Below the pieces are notes generated by a model. The model saw only the letters and a program-made list of their open reading frames with translations. It was not told the origin of the DNA and ran no database searches. A DNA stretch of 42,397 nt from OPU3-GD-OMZ sp964515235. Its GTDB lineage: Bacteria; Pseudomonadota; Gammaproteobacteria; Methylococcales; Methylomonadaceae. Of the stretch, positions 8,330 through 17,157 are shown piece by piece. How positions within the stretch are numbered: position 1 is the first letter of the stretch; each line of letters begins with the position of its first letter. The stretch spans positions 1-42,397 of the forward strand of contig CAZEVO010000016.1 in NCBI GenBank assembly GCA_964515235.1, in the 5' to 3' direction. The translations under genes were made by a program, and so were the position numbers.

Positions 8330-9057
8330 TTATTTAAATCGCCCCATAACAACTGCATCGCTGATAACACTGCCAATACTGCTGTTTCAGTCCGCAAAAT
8401 CCTAGGCCCTAAACGAACCGCAACAAAGCCAGCAGCCAAAGCCCAATCAACTTCCTCACCAGAAAACCCACCCTCAGGGCCTGATAAAACAATCATGCGT
8501 TGTGATTTTGGAGACAAACGACCTAAGCCCTGTTTAGCTGATGGCTCTAAAATAATTTTAAATGCTTCCGAATCCAGAACCCATTCACTTAACTCAATCG
8601 GCTCGTGTATTTTAGGCACAAAACGCCGACAACTTTGTTCTGCTGCATTTTGTGCAATTCGTTGCCAATGTAAGGTTTTTTTATGCTTATTTTCTGATTT
8701 AACACGAACGACACTTCGCTTTGTTAACAAGGGCGTTATTTCATTTACACCCAATTCAACTGCTTTTTGTATTGCGTAGTCCATGTGATCTGAACGAGAA
8801 ATACTCAACCCATAGTTAATCCATAACTTGGATTCCGTTTGCCGCTCAACTACTTTATTTATCTTTGCAATAACTGCCTTGCGTGTCACTTCTACTAATT
8901 CGGCTTTAAACTCATACCCCGAGTCATTAAAAAGTAATACTTCTGCGCCGACCTTGAGTCGTAAAACAGTACGAACATAATGCGCCGCCTGTTGTTCCAA
9001 ACAGCAATTTTCATGTAAAACGAGAGGAGAAACAACATGAATTCGTGAGATACGCAT
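8326..9057 (-). CDS. rsmE: 16S rRNA (uracil1498-N3)-methyltransferase
   Basis: A SPOUT-family RNA methyltransferase of 243 residues that methylates U1498 of 16S rRNA using SAM. It has an N-terminal PUA-like domain. The C-terminal knot region carries LSGPEGGFSGEEV (191-203) and LGPRILRTETAVLAVLSAMQ, both characteristic. It lies just downstream of the SAM-cycle genes but is separated from metF by about 100 bp with a possible terminator. Confidence 0.95.
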   Translation of the reverse strand: MRISRIHVVSPLVLHENCCLEQQAAHYVRTVLRLKVGAEVLLFNDSGYEFKAELVEVTRKAVIAKINKVVERQTESKLWINYGLSISRSDHMDYAIQKAVELGVNEITPLLTKRSVVRVKSENKHKKTLHWQRIAQNAAEQSCRRFVPKIHEPIELSEWVLDSEAFKIILEPSAKQGLGRLSPKSQRMIVLSGPEGGFSGEEVDWALAAGFVAVRLGPRILRTETAVLAVLSAMQLLWGDLNN

Positions 9058-9135
9058 GACAATCTACAAGGAAAGTAAAGAATAGCTAATCTTTAAATTA
9101 AAAAGCTTCCGACCACTAAAAAAAACGTCAACTTT

Positions 9136-9155
9136 AAAATAGCCGAGCAGGCTAA
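9136..9155 (-). terminator. Possible terminator after metF
   Basis: Immediately past the metF stop codon the minus strand reads TAGCC, a five-base loop, GGCTA, then TTTTAAAG. The stem is short, so the call is weak, but the position suits an end to the metK-ahcY-metF transcript. Confidence 0.35.
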
Positions 9156-10004
9156 TTAATCGCTCTGTAAATTATCAAAAATACGCAGCGTGGGTGCTGA
9201 CTGGTTCATGGTGTAAAAATGCAACCCCGGTGCACCATTGTCCAATAGTCGCTGACACAGCTCGCTCACCACCTCAATACCTAACGCTTGAATGGATTCT
9301 CGGTCATCGCCAAAAGCTTCTAAGCGTTTGCGTAACCAACGTGGGATTTCAGCACCACACATTTCAGAAAATCGCGACAACTGCGTGTAGTTATTAATCG
9401 GCATAATCCCTGGAATAATGGGCAGATCAATACCTTGTTTTTCACAAGCGTCTATAAAAGCAAAATAGGCTTCCGCGGTATAAAAATATTGCGTGATGGC
9501 GGCATTCGCCCCAGCATCAACCTTACGCTTAAAGTTAATTAAATCATCTTGCCCGTTATCAGCCTGCGGATGAACTTCTGGGTAAGCGGCGACATGAATC
9601 TCAAAATGATCTCCGGTCTCAGCCCGGATGAATTCAACCAATTCATTGGCATAACGAAATTCACCTGCCGACAACATGCCAGAAGGCATGTCCCCACGTA
9701 GCGCTACAACCTTAGCAATACCTTGCTCTTGGTAACGACTTAAAACCTGACGAATACTCTCTTTTGTTGACGCCACACAAGACAAATGCGGCGCCGCCTG
9801 ACGGCCTGATCGCTGAATAGCAACAACCGCTTCCATTGTTTTATCACGGGTCGACCCACCGGCGCCAAAAGTCACCGAGAAGAAATCCGGATTAATCCGT
9901 TCCAATTGCGCCTGAACCGTCACTAAGTTCGCCGCACCTGCCTCCGTTTTAGGCGGGAAAAATTCACAACTAAAATGTCGTGGATATTTTTTCTGGGAAT
10001 CCAT
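9156..10004 (-). CDS. metF: 5,10-methylenetetrahydrofolate reductase
   Basis: A flavoprotein that reduces methylene-THF to methyl-THF, the methyl donor for methionine synthesis. The 282 residues match bacterial MetF. The N-terminal SCEFFPPKTEAG holds the catalytic Glu. SVTFGAGGSTRDKT, VALRGDMPSG and ITQYFYTAEAYFAF are family motifs of the FAD/NADH barrel. It begins 8 bp after the ahcY stop, so the two are almost certainly cotranscribed. The placement links regeneration of homocysteine (AhcY), supply of methyl groups (MetF) and SAM formation (MetK). Confidence 0.97.
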   Translation of the reverse strand: MDSQKKYPRHFSCEFFPPKTEAGAANLVTVQAQLERINPDFFSVTFGAGGSTRDKTMEAVVAIQRSGRQAAPHLSCVASTKESIRQVLSRYQEQGIAKVVALRGDMPSGMLSAGEFRYANELVEFIRAETGDHFEIHVAAYPEVHPQADNGQDDLINFKRKVDAGANAAITQYFYTAEAYFAFIDACEKQGIDLPIIPGIMPINNYTQLSRFSEMCGAEIPRWLRKRLEAFGDDRESIQALGIEVVSELCQRLLDNGAPGLHFYTMNQSAPTLRIFDNLQSD

Positions 10005-10012
10005 TAACTTGA

Positions 10013-11299
10013 TTAGTAACGATAATGATCAGGCTTATAAGGCCCTTCTGTCGGAATATTTAAATAATCTGCTTGTGCTTGGGTTAATTCAGTCAAATTA
10101 ACACCCAATTGTTTTAAATGCGAGCGCGCGACCTTTTCATCTAAAATCTTAGGTAGAATATAAACTTTAGCCTCATAGTCACCGGCATTCGCCCATAACT
10201 CCATTTGTGCTAAGACTTGGTTACAAAATGAATTCGACATCACAAAACTCGGATGACCCGTTGCACAACCTAAATTAACCAATCGCCCTTCTGCTAGAAC
10301 GGTTATCCGCTTACCATCTGGAAAAATAACATGGTCAACCTGTGGTTTAATGTTCTCCCAAGTATAACGACGTAATGCTGAAATTTCGATCTCAGAATCA
10401 AAATGACCGATGTTACAAACAATCGCCTCATTTTTCATCGCAACCATGTGATCGTGAGTAATCACATTAAAGTTACCAGTCGCCGTTACAAAGATATTAC
10501 CCACAGAAGCGGCTTCTTCCATGGTTACGACTCGGTAACCTTCCATTGAGGCTTGCAATGCACAAATCGGATCAATTTCAGTAACCCAAACCGTCGCGCC
10601 TAAACCACGCAGCGATTGGGCACACCCTTTGCCAACATCACCATAACCACACACTATGGCAATTTTACCGGCCACCATCACATCTGTGGCGCGCTTAATA
10701 CCGTCAACTAATGATTCGCGACAACCGTAGAGATTATCAAACTTCGATTTAGTCACCGAGTCATTAACATTAAATGCCGGTACTTTTAAAGCGCCCTTAG
10801 CTACCATCTCATACAAGCGCAACACACCAGTAGTCGTTTCTTCTGACAAACCTTTAACATCGTCCATTAATTCTGGAAATTTTTCATGCATCATGACGGT
10901 TAAATCCCCGCCATCATCCAAAATCATATTCGGACGCCAGCCGTCCGTACCAATAATCGTTTGTTCGATACACCATTCGGCTTCTTCTTCTGTTTCACCT
11001 TTCCAGGCAAAAACCGGAATACCTGCTGCTGCCATCGCTGCCGCCGCATGGTCTTGCGTTGAAAAAATATTACACGAAGACCAACGTACTTCAGCACCCA
11101 GTGCCGTTAAAGTTTCAATCAATACCGCCGTTTGAATAGTCATATGTAAACAACCGGCTATTCTTGCTCCTCTTAGCGGTTGTTGCGCGCCAAACTCTTC
11201 CCGTAACGCCATCAAACCCGGCATTTCTGTTTCAGCTATATTAACTTCCTTACGGCCCCATTCAGCCAAAGCAATATCGGCAACTTTATAATCTGACAT
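10013..11299 (-). CDS. ahcY: Adenosylhomocysteinase (SAH hydrolase)
   Basis: Splits S-adenosylhomocysteine to adenosine and homocysteine using bound NAD+. The 428 residues are of the usual bacterial length. LHMTIQTAVLIETL and WSSCNIFSTQDHAAAA form the substrate site. The NAD-binding GYGDVGKG lies at 218-225, and the protein ends in the typical GPYKPDHYRY. An AAGGA ribosome site precedes the ATG. The gene lies 39 bp after metK and 8 bp before metF. The spacer is too short for a SAH riboswitch. Confidence 0.98.
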   Translation of the reverse strand: MSDYKVADIALAEWGRKEVNIAETEMPGLMALREEFGAQQPLRGARIAGCLHMTIQTAVLIETLTALGAEVRWSSCNIFSTQDHAAAAMAAAGIPVFAWKGETEEEAEWCIEQTIIGTDGWRPNMILDDGGDLTVMMHEKFPELMDDVKGLSEETTTGVLRLYEMVAKGALKVPAFNVNDSVTKSKFDNLYGCRESLVDGIKRATDVMVAGKIAIVCGYGDVGKGCAQSLRGLGATVWVTEIDPICALQASMEGYRVVTMEEAASVGNIFVTATGNFNVITHDHMVAMKNEAIVCNIGHFDSEIEISALRRYTWENIKPQVDHVIFPDGKRITVLAEGRLVNLGCATGHPSFVMSNSFCNQVLAQMELWANAGDYEAKVYILPKILDEKVARSHLKQLGVNLTELTQAQADYLNIPTEGPYKPDHYRY

Positions 11300-11338
11300 T
11301 AAACTATCCTTCTATTTTTTAATCGCTGACTTGCGAAG

Positions 11339-12499
11339 TTAGATACCTGCTGCAATGCGCAAAGCATCGGCTTTATCGGTTTTTTCCCAACTGAAACTGT
11401 CTTCGGTACGGCCAAAGTGCCCGTATGCCGCCGTGGTCCCGTAAATAGGTTTTAATAAACCCAACATGGCAATTAAGCCTTTAGGGCGAAGATCAAAATG
11501 ATCTCTAACCAAAACAACTAAGCGATCTTCACTAATAACACCAGTGCCAAAGGTCTCGACACTAATCGAGGTCGGCTCAGCCACCCCAATCGCATAAGAA
11601 ACTTGAATTTCACAGCGTTCGGCAAGGCCGGCTGCGACAATATTTTTAGCCACATAACGGCTCATATAAGCAGCTGAACGATCGACTTTGGAAGGATCTT
11701 TACCACTAAAAGCTCCGCCGCCATGTCGCGCCATGCCCCCATAAGTATCGACAATGATTTTACGTCCGGTTAAGCCACAATCACCGACAGGGCCGCCAAT
11801 AATAAACTGGCCCGTTGGGTTAATCAGATATTTTGTTTCTCGGTGCAACCATTGTGCCGGCAGTACCGGTAAAATAATCTCATCCATCACCGCTTCATGT
11901 AATTCGCGCTGACTAATATCAGGTGAATGTTGTGTCGATAACACCACAGCATCTACTGCAACCGGTTGATTGTTCTCATAGCGGAAGGTCACCTGACTTT
12001 TCGCATCGGGACGTAACCACGGCAGGGTTTTATTGAGTAATAATTCTGCTTGGCGTTTTACCAGACGGTGTGAGTAAGTAATCGGGGCGGGCATTAACAC
12101 ATCGGTTTCATTGCTAGCATAGCCAAACATTAAACCCTGATCGCCAGCGCCTTGTTCATGATCGTCACTATCATCAACACCCATGGCAATATCAGGCGAT
12201 TGCTTACCAATCGCATTCAGTACCGCACAGGTATTACCATCAAAACCGCATTCCGGATTATCATAGCCAATCGCCTTAACCGTTTCTCGCACAATAGCCT
12301 CGGTATCGATCACTGCATGAGTGGAGATTTCACCGGCTAAAACAACCATTCCGGTTTTCACCATCGTCTCACAAGCGACCCGAGAGGCCGGGTCTTGTGC
12401 TAAAACCGCATCTAAAATAGCATCGGATACAGCATCAGCTAACTTGTCAGGGTGACCGGCTGAAACAGATTCTGATGTGAAAATAAAATTTTTACTCAT
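11339..12499 (-). CDS. metK: S-adenosylmethionine synthetase
   Basis: Makes SAM from methionine and ATP. The 386 residues are full length. Motifs seen are SVSAGHPDKLAD near the N-terminus, the KTGMVVLAGEI strand, the central GAGDQGLMFGYA, FIIGGPVGDCGLTGRK and the P-loop-like GGGAFSGKDPSKVDRS. GGAG lies nine bases before the ATG. Upstream, instead of a recognisable SAM riboswitch, lies a 63-bp run of 9-bp repeats and then a tRNA gene. The transcript may therefore start at, or read through from, the tRNA. Confidence 0.98.
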   Translation of the reverse strand: MSKNFIFTSESVSAGHPDKLADAVSDAILDAVLAQDPASRVACETMVKTGMVVLAGEISTHAVIDTEAIVRETVKAIGYDNPECGFDGNTCAVLNAIGKQSPDIAMGVDDSDDHEQGAGDQGLMFGYASNETDVLMPAPITYSHRLVKRQAELLLNKTLPWLRPDAKSQVTFRYENNQPVAVDAVVLSTQHSPDISQRELHEAVMDEIILPVLPAQWLHRETKYLINPTGQFIIGGPVGDCGLTGRKIIVDTYGGMARHGGGAFSGKDPSKVDRSAAYMSRYVAKNIVAAGLAERCEIQVSYAIGVAEPTSISVETFGTGVISEDRLVVLVRDHFDLRPKGLIAMLGLLKPIYGTTAAYGHFGRTEDSFSWEKTDKADALRIAAGI

Positions 12500-12513
12500 T
12501 AACTATTACTCCA

Positions 12514-12576
12514 AAGGCTTTTAAGGCTTTTAAGGCTTTTAAGGCTTTTAAGGCTTTTAAGGCTTTTAAGGCTTCT
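12514..12576. repeat. 9-bp tandem repeat, seven units, upstream of metK
   Basis: The unit AAGGCTTTT (AAAAGCCTT on the metK strand) is repeated six times perfectly, and a seventh time with one change (AAGGCTTCT). The array lies between the tRNA 3' end (12584) and the metK ribosome site. It ends 14 bp before the metK start. Nine-base units can gain or lose copies by slippage. Being non-coding, copy changes would alter leader length rather than reading frame. Confidence 0.95.
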
Positions 12577-12583
12577 AAAATCA

Positions 12584-12660
12584 TGGTGGGCCCTGTAGGA
12601 CTCGAACCTACGACCTGCCGATTATGAGTCGGATGCTCTAACCAACTGAGCTAAGGGCCC
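12584..12660 (-). tRNA. tRNA with CAU anticodon (tRNA-Ile2 or elongator tRNA-Met)
   Basis: The 77-nt cloverleaf folds with acceptor GGGCCCT/AGGGCCC, D arm AGCTCAGTTGGTTAGAGC, anticodon loop CTCATAA and T arm GTAGGTTCGAGTCCTAC. The CCA is encoded (12584-12586). The anticodon is CAU. The C4-G69 and C5-G68 pairs and the overall sequence resemble the minor isoleucine tRNA whose C34 is changed to lysidine by TilS. Elongator tRNA-Met cannot be excluded. It sits between rpoD and metK on the same strand. Confidence 0.93.
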
Positions 12661-12736
12661 GATAAATTATTTGCTTTCTAAAACAACAATGTAGCTCTCA
12701 CGGGCAAGAATACTGCATTGAAACTAATATGGAATG

Positions 12737-14548
12737 CTAATCACTTTCTAAGAAGCAACGCAATTGTTCTGATCGTGAAGGGTGACGCAATTTACGCAGC
12801 GCTTTTGCTTCAATTTGACGAATTCTTTCTCTCGTTACATCAAATTGTTTACCTACTTCTTCCAACGTGTGATCAGTATGCATGTTAATACCAAAACGCA
12901 TACGCAACACTTTAGCTTCTCGAGCCGTTAACCCAGCCAAAACATTCTGTGTTGACTCCATCAAGCCCGCTACCGTTGCTGACTCAATGGGGGAAAGAAC
13001 CTTTGAATCCTCAATAAAATCACCCAAATGGGAATCTTCATCATCACCAATCGGCGTTTCCATTGAAATAGGCTCTTTGGATATTTTTAAGACTTTACGT
13101 ACCTTATCCTCGGGCAGAGCCATACGCTCTGCCAATTCTTCTGGCGTTGCCTCTCTCCCCTGTTCCTGAAGAATTTGTCTGGAAATACGATTCAATTTGT
13201 TAATTGTTTCAATCATATGAACCGGAATACGAATTGTTCTTGCCTGATCTGCAATAGAACGGGTAATTGCTTGACGAATCCACCACGTTGCATAAGTAGA
13301 AAACTTATAGCCTCGACGGTATTCAAACTTATCTACTGCCTTCATTAGACCGATATTACCTTCTTGAATTAAATCAAGAAACTGTAACCCTCGGTTAGTA
13401 TATTTCTTTGCTATAGATATAACCAAACGCAAATTAGCCTCGATCATATCCTTTTTTGCCCGACGCGCTTTTGCTTCACCAATCGTTAATCGACGATTAA
13501 TATTTTTTAAATCATTTACAGCCAACTTATACTGCTTCTCAATTTCCAGCAAAGTGCCTTGCGCTTCTAAAATCTGGTCCTTTTTTTCTTGCAGCGTCTC
13601 AGAATAAGAGTTTCCAGAAGCAATATGCGCCTCAACCCATTCAAGATTTGGCTCATTGTTAACAAACGATTCTATAAATTCTTTGCGTGGCATTTTGGCA
13701 TCACGAACACAAATATCCAAAATAGTTTTTTCTTGATCGCGTATATCCTGGATAACGCTGCCTTGAAAATCAACTAACCGCTTAAAATATTTAGGTGCAA
13801 ATTTAAATTCGAGAAAAATATCAGCTAATTCCCCTAAAGCCTCCTGTGCTTTAGCACTGCCGTAATCATTCTTCTTTAATAAGGAATAAACCTCCTTCAA
13901 AGAAACAGATAGCGCGTCTATTCGCTCCTTGACATCTTCATAGGCCAACTCAGGAACTTCTTCAGGCTCTTCTTCCTCATCACCTCCATCAACAGCTCTA
14001 TTGATACCCGGCAAAACCACATCAGGCTCTGTATAATCAGCAAAGTCAATGACAATATCTTTTAATTTTGGCCCATCCTCAGTACCAATAAGCGCAAAAT
14101 CCAATAAAAACTCACTGACGATATAAGGCGCATGCCCTAAAGCCTCAACGACTTGTTTATGACCCTTTTCAATCCGTTTTGCAATCTTAAGCTCATCTTC
14201 ACGCGTCAGCAGTTCTACTGACCCCATTTCTCGCATATACATTCTAACGGGATCTGTTGTCTTACCAAATTCACCGTCAACACTTGCCAATGCTGCTGCA
14301 ACTTCAGCCGCTGCCTCATCATCAGTGCTAGCTCCTGCCGCACCCGACATTAAGCTATCTGCATCAGGTGCAACTTCATGAACCTCAATTCCCATATCAT
14401 TAATCATACTAATGATATCTTCGATTTGATCAGGCTCTACAATATTACTCGGTAAATGGTCATTTATCTCAGCGTACGTTAAGTACCCTTTATTTTTACC
14501 CTTGGAAATAAGCTGCTTGAGTTGAGATTGTTGAGATTGTTGATTCAT
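12737..14548 (-). CDS. rpoD: RNA polymerase primary sigma factor (sigma-70)
   Basis: The vegetative sigma factor, 603 residues. Region 1.1 is at the N-terminus (LKQLISKGKNKGYLTYAEIN), followed by an acidic linker. Region 1.2 begins near DPVRMYMREMGSVELLTRE. The non-conserved insert of about 240 residues found in gammaproteobacteria follows. Then come region 2 (FSTYATWWIRQAITRSIADQ), region 3, and region 4 ending in TRERIRQIEAKALRKLRHPS. The extreme N-terminus has a Gln-Ser repeat. It follows dnaG by 70 bp, the standard gammaproteobacterial order rpsU-dnaG-rpoD with yqeY inserted. Confidence 0.98.
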   Translation of the reverse strand: MNQQSQQSQLKQLISKGKNKGYLTYAEINDHLPSNIVEPDQIEDIISMINDMGIEVHEVAPDADSLMSGAAGASTDDEAAAEVAAALASVDGEFGKTTDPVRMYMREMGSVELLTREDELKIAKRIEKGHKQVVEALGHAPYIVSEFLLDFALIGTEDGPKLKDIVIDFADYTEPDVVLPGINRAVDGGDEEEEPEEVPELAYEDVKERIDALSVSLKEVYSLLKKNDYGSAKAQEALGELADIFLEFKFAPKYFKRLVDFQGSVIQDIRDQEKTILDICVRDAKMPRKEFIESFVNNEPNLEWVEAHIASGNSYSETLQEKKDQILEAQGTLLEIEKQYKLAVNDLKNINRRLTIGEAKARRAKKDMIEANLRLVISIAKKYTNRGLQFLDLIQEGNIGLMKAVDKFEYRRGYKFSTYATWWIRQAITRSIADQARTIRIPVHMIETINKLNRISRQILQEQGREATPEELAERMALPEDKVRKVLKISKEPISMETPIGDDEDSHLGDFIEDSKVLSPIESATVAGLMESTQNVLAGLTAREAKVLRMRFGINMHTDHTLEEVGKQFDVTRERIRQIEAKALRKLRHPSRSEQLRCFLESD

Positions 14549-14618
14549 CTACTATTAATGTCTTTATCAAATAACTTTTTATTATAACCTAGATTTTTTT
14601 AAAAAAGAAGCTCTGACC

Positions 14619-16328
14619 CTATTTCATAGCAAGAAAACGTAGCATCTTTTTCTTCTCGTCTGAAGTAAGACCCATGGCTTGTTCTTTTTTCAGTAACTTA
14701 GCCAAATCAGCTTCCACTACTTGAGCAACTAATCGCCTTACTGCTCCGGCGAACTCCACCTCCAAGCCTGACTCCGGAACCAACACAGGCATTTTAACAA
14801 GCGCCAACACTTGATTTTCTTCCGGTTCGCCGCGAAAGCTTTCAAGTAAAACACCGGTTGTCAATCCTGGATTTTGTTCTATCGCCGCTAAAACTTTCCG
14901 CAGCAAGTTAAGTCCCGGAGAATCTAGGGACAAATCAAAGCCTTCTCTGAGAAAGTGAGATTTCGCAAGCTCAGGATTTTGCAATAACAACGCATTTGCC
15001 GTACGCGCAGGCGTCACCTTCTCTTTTACCGCACTAGCACTGCGACTCACCTCCTCAGGCTTCCAATCAATCGCCACATGATTGACCTGCTCACTTAACT
15101 TACTAATCATCATTTCTTTAAAGTACCCTGACGGCAAAGTATCTAAGTATGCTTTAGCTTTAACCATCAATGCAGCCCGCCCTTCGAGCGTTCCCAAATC
15201 TAAAACCCCACTTAAACGACTAAAGAAATAATCTGACAAGGCTGACGCCCCATCAAGCCGAGTCAAAAAAGCATTCACTCCCTCGCGCCGAATTAATGAA
15301 TCCGGATCCTCTTTCTCAGGAAGCAACATGACCCTAATATGCCGACCATCTTTTAAACAAGGAAGCCCCGCCTCAATAGCTCTCCACGCCGCTTTTAACC
15401 CAGCACCGTCACCGTCAAAACATAAAACTATCTCAGCTGTAAAACGAAATAACAAATCAAAGTGAGCTCTTGATGGCGCCGTCCCTAAAGTCGCAACAGC
15501 ATTCCTAATTCCAAATTGAGCCAAGGCTATAACATCCATATAGCCTTCAACTAATAATATTTGCGCAGGCCTTCCTTTTTTTTCCAATAATTCATATAAA
15601 CCATAAACTTCATTACTCTTCTGAAAAACCGGTGTTTCTGGAGAATTAAGATATTTCGGGACTCCGTCATCCAAGACTCGCGCGCCAAAAGCTAGAACCC
15701 TCCCGCGCCGATCTCGAATCGGAAACATAATTCGCCCACGAAAACGATCATAGATGCGACCATTATCCTTTTCTATCACCAAGCCAGCTTGTTTCAAAAG
15801 ACCTACATCAAATTGATTTACTAACAAGCGCCATTGATCAGGGGCATACCCTAATAAAAAATCACGAGCCACTTCTCCGGAAACACCACGGCTCTTAAAA
15901 TATTGAACGGCCAAATCATCCTTATTTGAATCACGCAATTGCTGGACATAGAATTTTGCTACTTGCTGCTGTATCGCATAGATTGCTGCTGAATCTTGCT
16001 TGCCAGTCAACGACGTCACTGCTGATGTATCTCTAGGCACATCAACACCAACAAAAGAAGCCAAATCCTCAACTGCTTCGACAAAATTAAGATGACTATA
16101 ATCCATTAAAAAACCAATCGCATTGCCACTGGCTCCACAGCCAAAACAGTGATAGAACTGCTTACTGCGACTGACAGAAAAACTGGGGGTTTTTTCAGTA
16201 TGAAAAGGACAACGAGCAACAAAATTGCTCCCTGTTTTTTTTAGAGGAAGATAACTATCGATTAAATCAACGACATCTACTCGCGTCAGAAGGTCATCAA
16301 TAAAGGCTGAAGGGATTAATCCAGCCAT
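14619..16328 (-). CDS. dnaG: DNA primase
   Basis: Synthesises RNA primers at the replication fork. The 569 residues compare with 581 in E. coli. The CHC2 zinc ribbon uses Cys40, His43, Cys61 and Cys64. The Toprim domain has EGYMDVIAL with Glu259 and the acidic cluster CFDGDGAG (301-308). The C-terminal helicase-binding domain is present but weakly conserved. It is preceded by yqeY with a 41-bp gap and followed by rpoD. Confidence 0.97.
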   Translation of the reverse strand: MAGLIPSAFIDDLLTRVDVVDLIDSYLPLKKTGSNFVARCPFHTEKTPSFSVSRSKQFYHCFGCGASGNAIGFLMDYSHLNFVEAVEDLASFVGVDVPRDTSAVTSLTGKQDSAAIYAIQQQVAKFYVQQLRDSNKDDLAVQYFKSRGVSGEVARDFLLGYAPDQWRLLVNQFDVGLLKQAGLVIEKDNGRIYDRFRGRIMFPIRDRRGRVLAFGARVLDDGVPKYLNSPETPVFQKSNEVYGLYELLEKKGRPAQILLVEGYMDVIALAQFGIRNAVATLGTAPSRAHFDLLFRFTAEIVLCFDGDGAGLKAAWRAIEAGLPCLKDGRHIRVMLLPEKEDPDSLIRREGVNAFLTRLDGASALSDYFFSRLSGVLDLGTLEGRAALMVKAKAYLDTLPSGYFKEMMISKLSEQVNHVAIDWKPEEVSRSASAVKEKVTPARTANALLLQNPELAKSHFLREGFDLSLDSPGLNLLRKVLAAIEQNPGLTTGVLLESFRGEPEENQVLALVKMPVLVPESGLEVEFAGAVRRLVAQVVEADLAKLLKKEQAMGLTSDEKKKMLRFLAMK

Positions 16329-16369
16329 GCTACAAAACGGCGAAAAACCGACTCATTAACAACACAGCA

Positions 16370-16825
16370 CTAATTCGCTGATAATATCCCTTTTATCTTA
16401 GCACTTACCACAGACATATCGGCACGGCCTTGCATTTTAGGTTTAACCAATCCCATAACCTTGCCCATATCCTTAACCGCTTTAGCATTTGAAGTAGAAA
16501 TAGCTTCCAATACGATTGCATCAATCTCATCTTCTGAGAGTGGCTGAGGCAAAAAGTCTTGAATTACACTGATCTCCTGCTCCTCCACTAACGCTAAATC
16601 TTCTCGACCCGCTGGTCGATATTGCGCTATTGACTCACGTCGCTGCTTCAGCATCTTATCAAGCACGACAATGACCTCACTGTCACTCAGCTCAATACGC
16701 TCATCAACTTCACGGCGCTTGATGTCAGACATCATTAAACGAATAACCGCTAACCTAGGCTTATTACCCGCCTTCATAGCTACTTTCATTTCATCTTTGA
16801 TGCGGTCTTTAATTAGAACTGTCAT
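16370..16825 (-). CDS. GatB/YqeY domain protein
   Basis: A small cytoplasmic protein of about 151 residues. It has the YqeY layout: an N-terminal helical part (RLAVIRLMMSDIKRREVDER) and a C-terminal part with DFLPQPLSEDEI and KDMGKVMGLVKPKMQGRAD. The fold resembles the tRNA-binding tail of the amidotransferase GatB, but the role is not established. A TTG three bases upstream could also start translation; the ATG at 16825 is preferred. Its position between rpsU and dnaG is common in many gammaproteobacteria. Confidence 0.93.
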   Translation of the reverse strand: MTVLIKDRIKDEMKVAMKAGNKPRLAVIRLMMSDIKRREVDERIELSDSEVIVVLDKMLKQRRESIAQYRPAGREDLALVEEQEISVIQDFLPQPLSEDEIDAIVLEAISTSNAKAVKDMGKVMGLVKPKMQGRADMSVVSAKIKGILSAN

Positions 16826-16845
16826 CAATGTCTCTACTTGTACAA

Positions 16846-17079
16846 TTAAACTTGTGGCCGGCCGCGACGTAAATTCTTCAATGCATAACGCTCACGCGCT
16901 AATTTTTTCTGATGTCTCTTAACAGCTGCAGCTGATTTACGCTTACGCTCAGCCGTTGGCTTTTCATAGAACTCACGGCGACGCACTTCTGCTAAAACAC
17001 CTGCTTTCTCACAAGAACGCTTGAATCGACGTATTGCAATATCAAATGGTTCATTTTCTTTAACTTTTATTGACGGCAT
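16846..17079 (-). CDS. rpsU: Ribosomal protein bS21
   Basis: A small basic 30S protein. The first 60 residues match bS21 closely (ENEPFDIAIRRFKRSCEKAG, REFYEKPTAERKRK). The 77 residues make it slightly longer than the 71-residue E. coli protein, with the extra sequence in a basic C-terminal tail (LRRGRPQV). It is the first gene of the macromolecular-synthesis operon, with a palindrome in its leader. Confidence 0.97.
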   Translation of the reverse strand: MPSIKVKENEPFDIAIRRFKRSCEKAGVLAEVRRREFYEKPTAERKRKSAAAVKRHQKKLARERYALKNLRRGRPQV

Positions 17080-17113
17080 TTTATGACCTAATTTGCTAAA
17101 ATCGTTATTTCAA

Positions 17114-17131
17114 GATCTCAACATTGAGATC
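17114..17131. promoter_or_regulatory. 18-bp palindrome in the rpsU leader / tsaD promoter region
   Basis: GATCTCAA-CA-TTGAGATC is an exact inverted repeat located 35 bp before the rpsU ATG and 58 bp before the tsaD ATG. A TATAAT on the rpsU strand at 17152-17157 would place it in the rpsU leader RNA, where it could form a hairpin. As DNA it could be an operator. It does not match the LexA consensus known upstream of E. coli rpsU. Confidence 0.5.
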
Positions 17132-17151
17132 CAACTTAAGATGAACCGATA

Positions 17152-17157
17152 ATTATA
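17152..17157 (-). promoter_or_regulatory. Putative -10 box for rpsU operon
   Basis: TATAAT on the minus strand, 73 bp before the rpsU start. It overlaps TATACT on the plus strand (17154-17159), which could serve tsaD, so the two divergent promoters may share this AT-rich core. No convincing -35 hexamers were found. Confidence 0.35.

Noticed and set aside
11300..11338. SAH riboswitch before ahcY
   Set aside because: Only 39 bp separate metK and ahcY, and the sequence is AT-rich without paired elements.
12500..12583. SAM riboswitch upstream of metK
   Set aside because: The interval is filled by a 9-bp tandem repeat, with no room for a SAM-I or SAM-II fold and no matching conserved core.
14520..14545. 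Short Gln-Ser codon repeat at the start of rpoD as a phase-variable tract
   Set aside because: Only two or three units, inside an essential gene; slippage in 9- or 12-base steps would keep frame. It is judged an ordinary low-complexity N-terminus.
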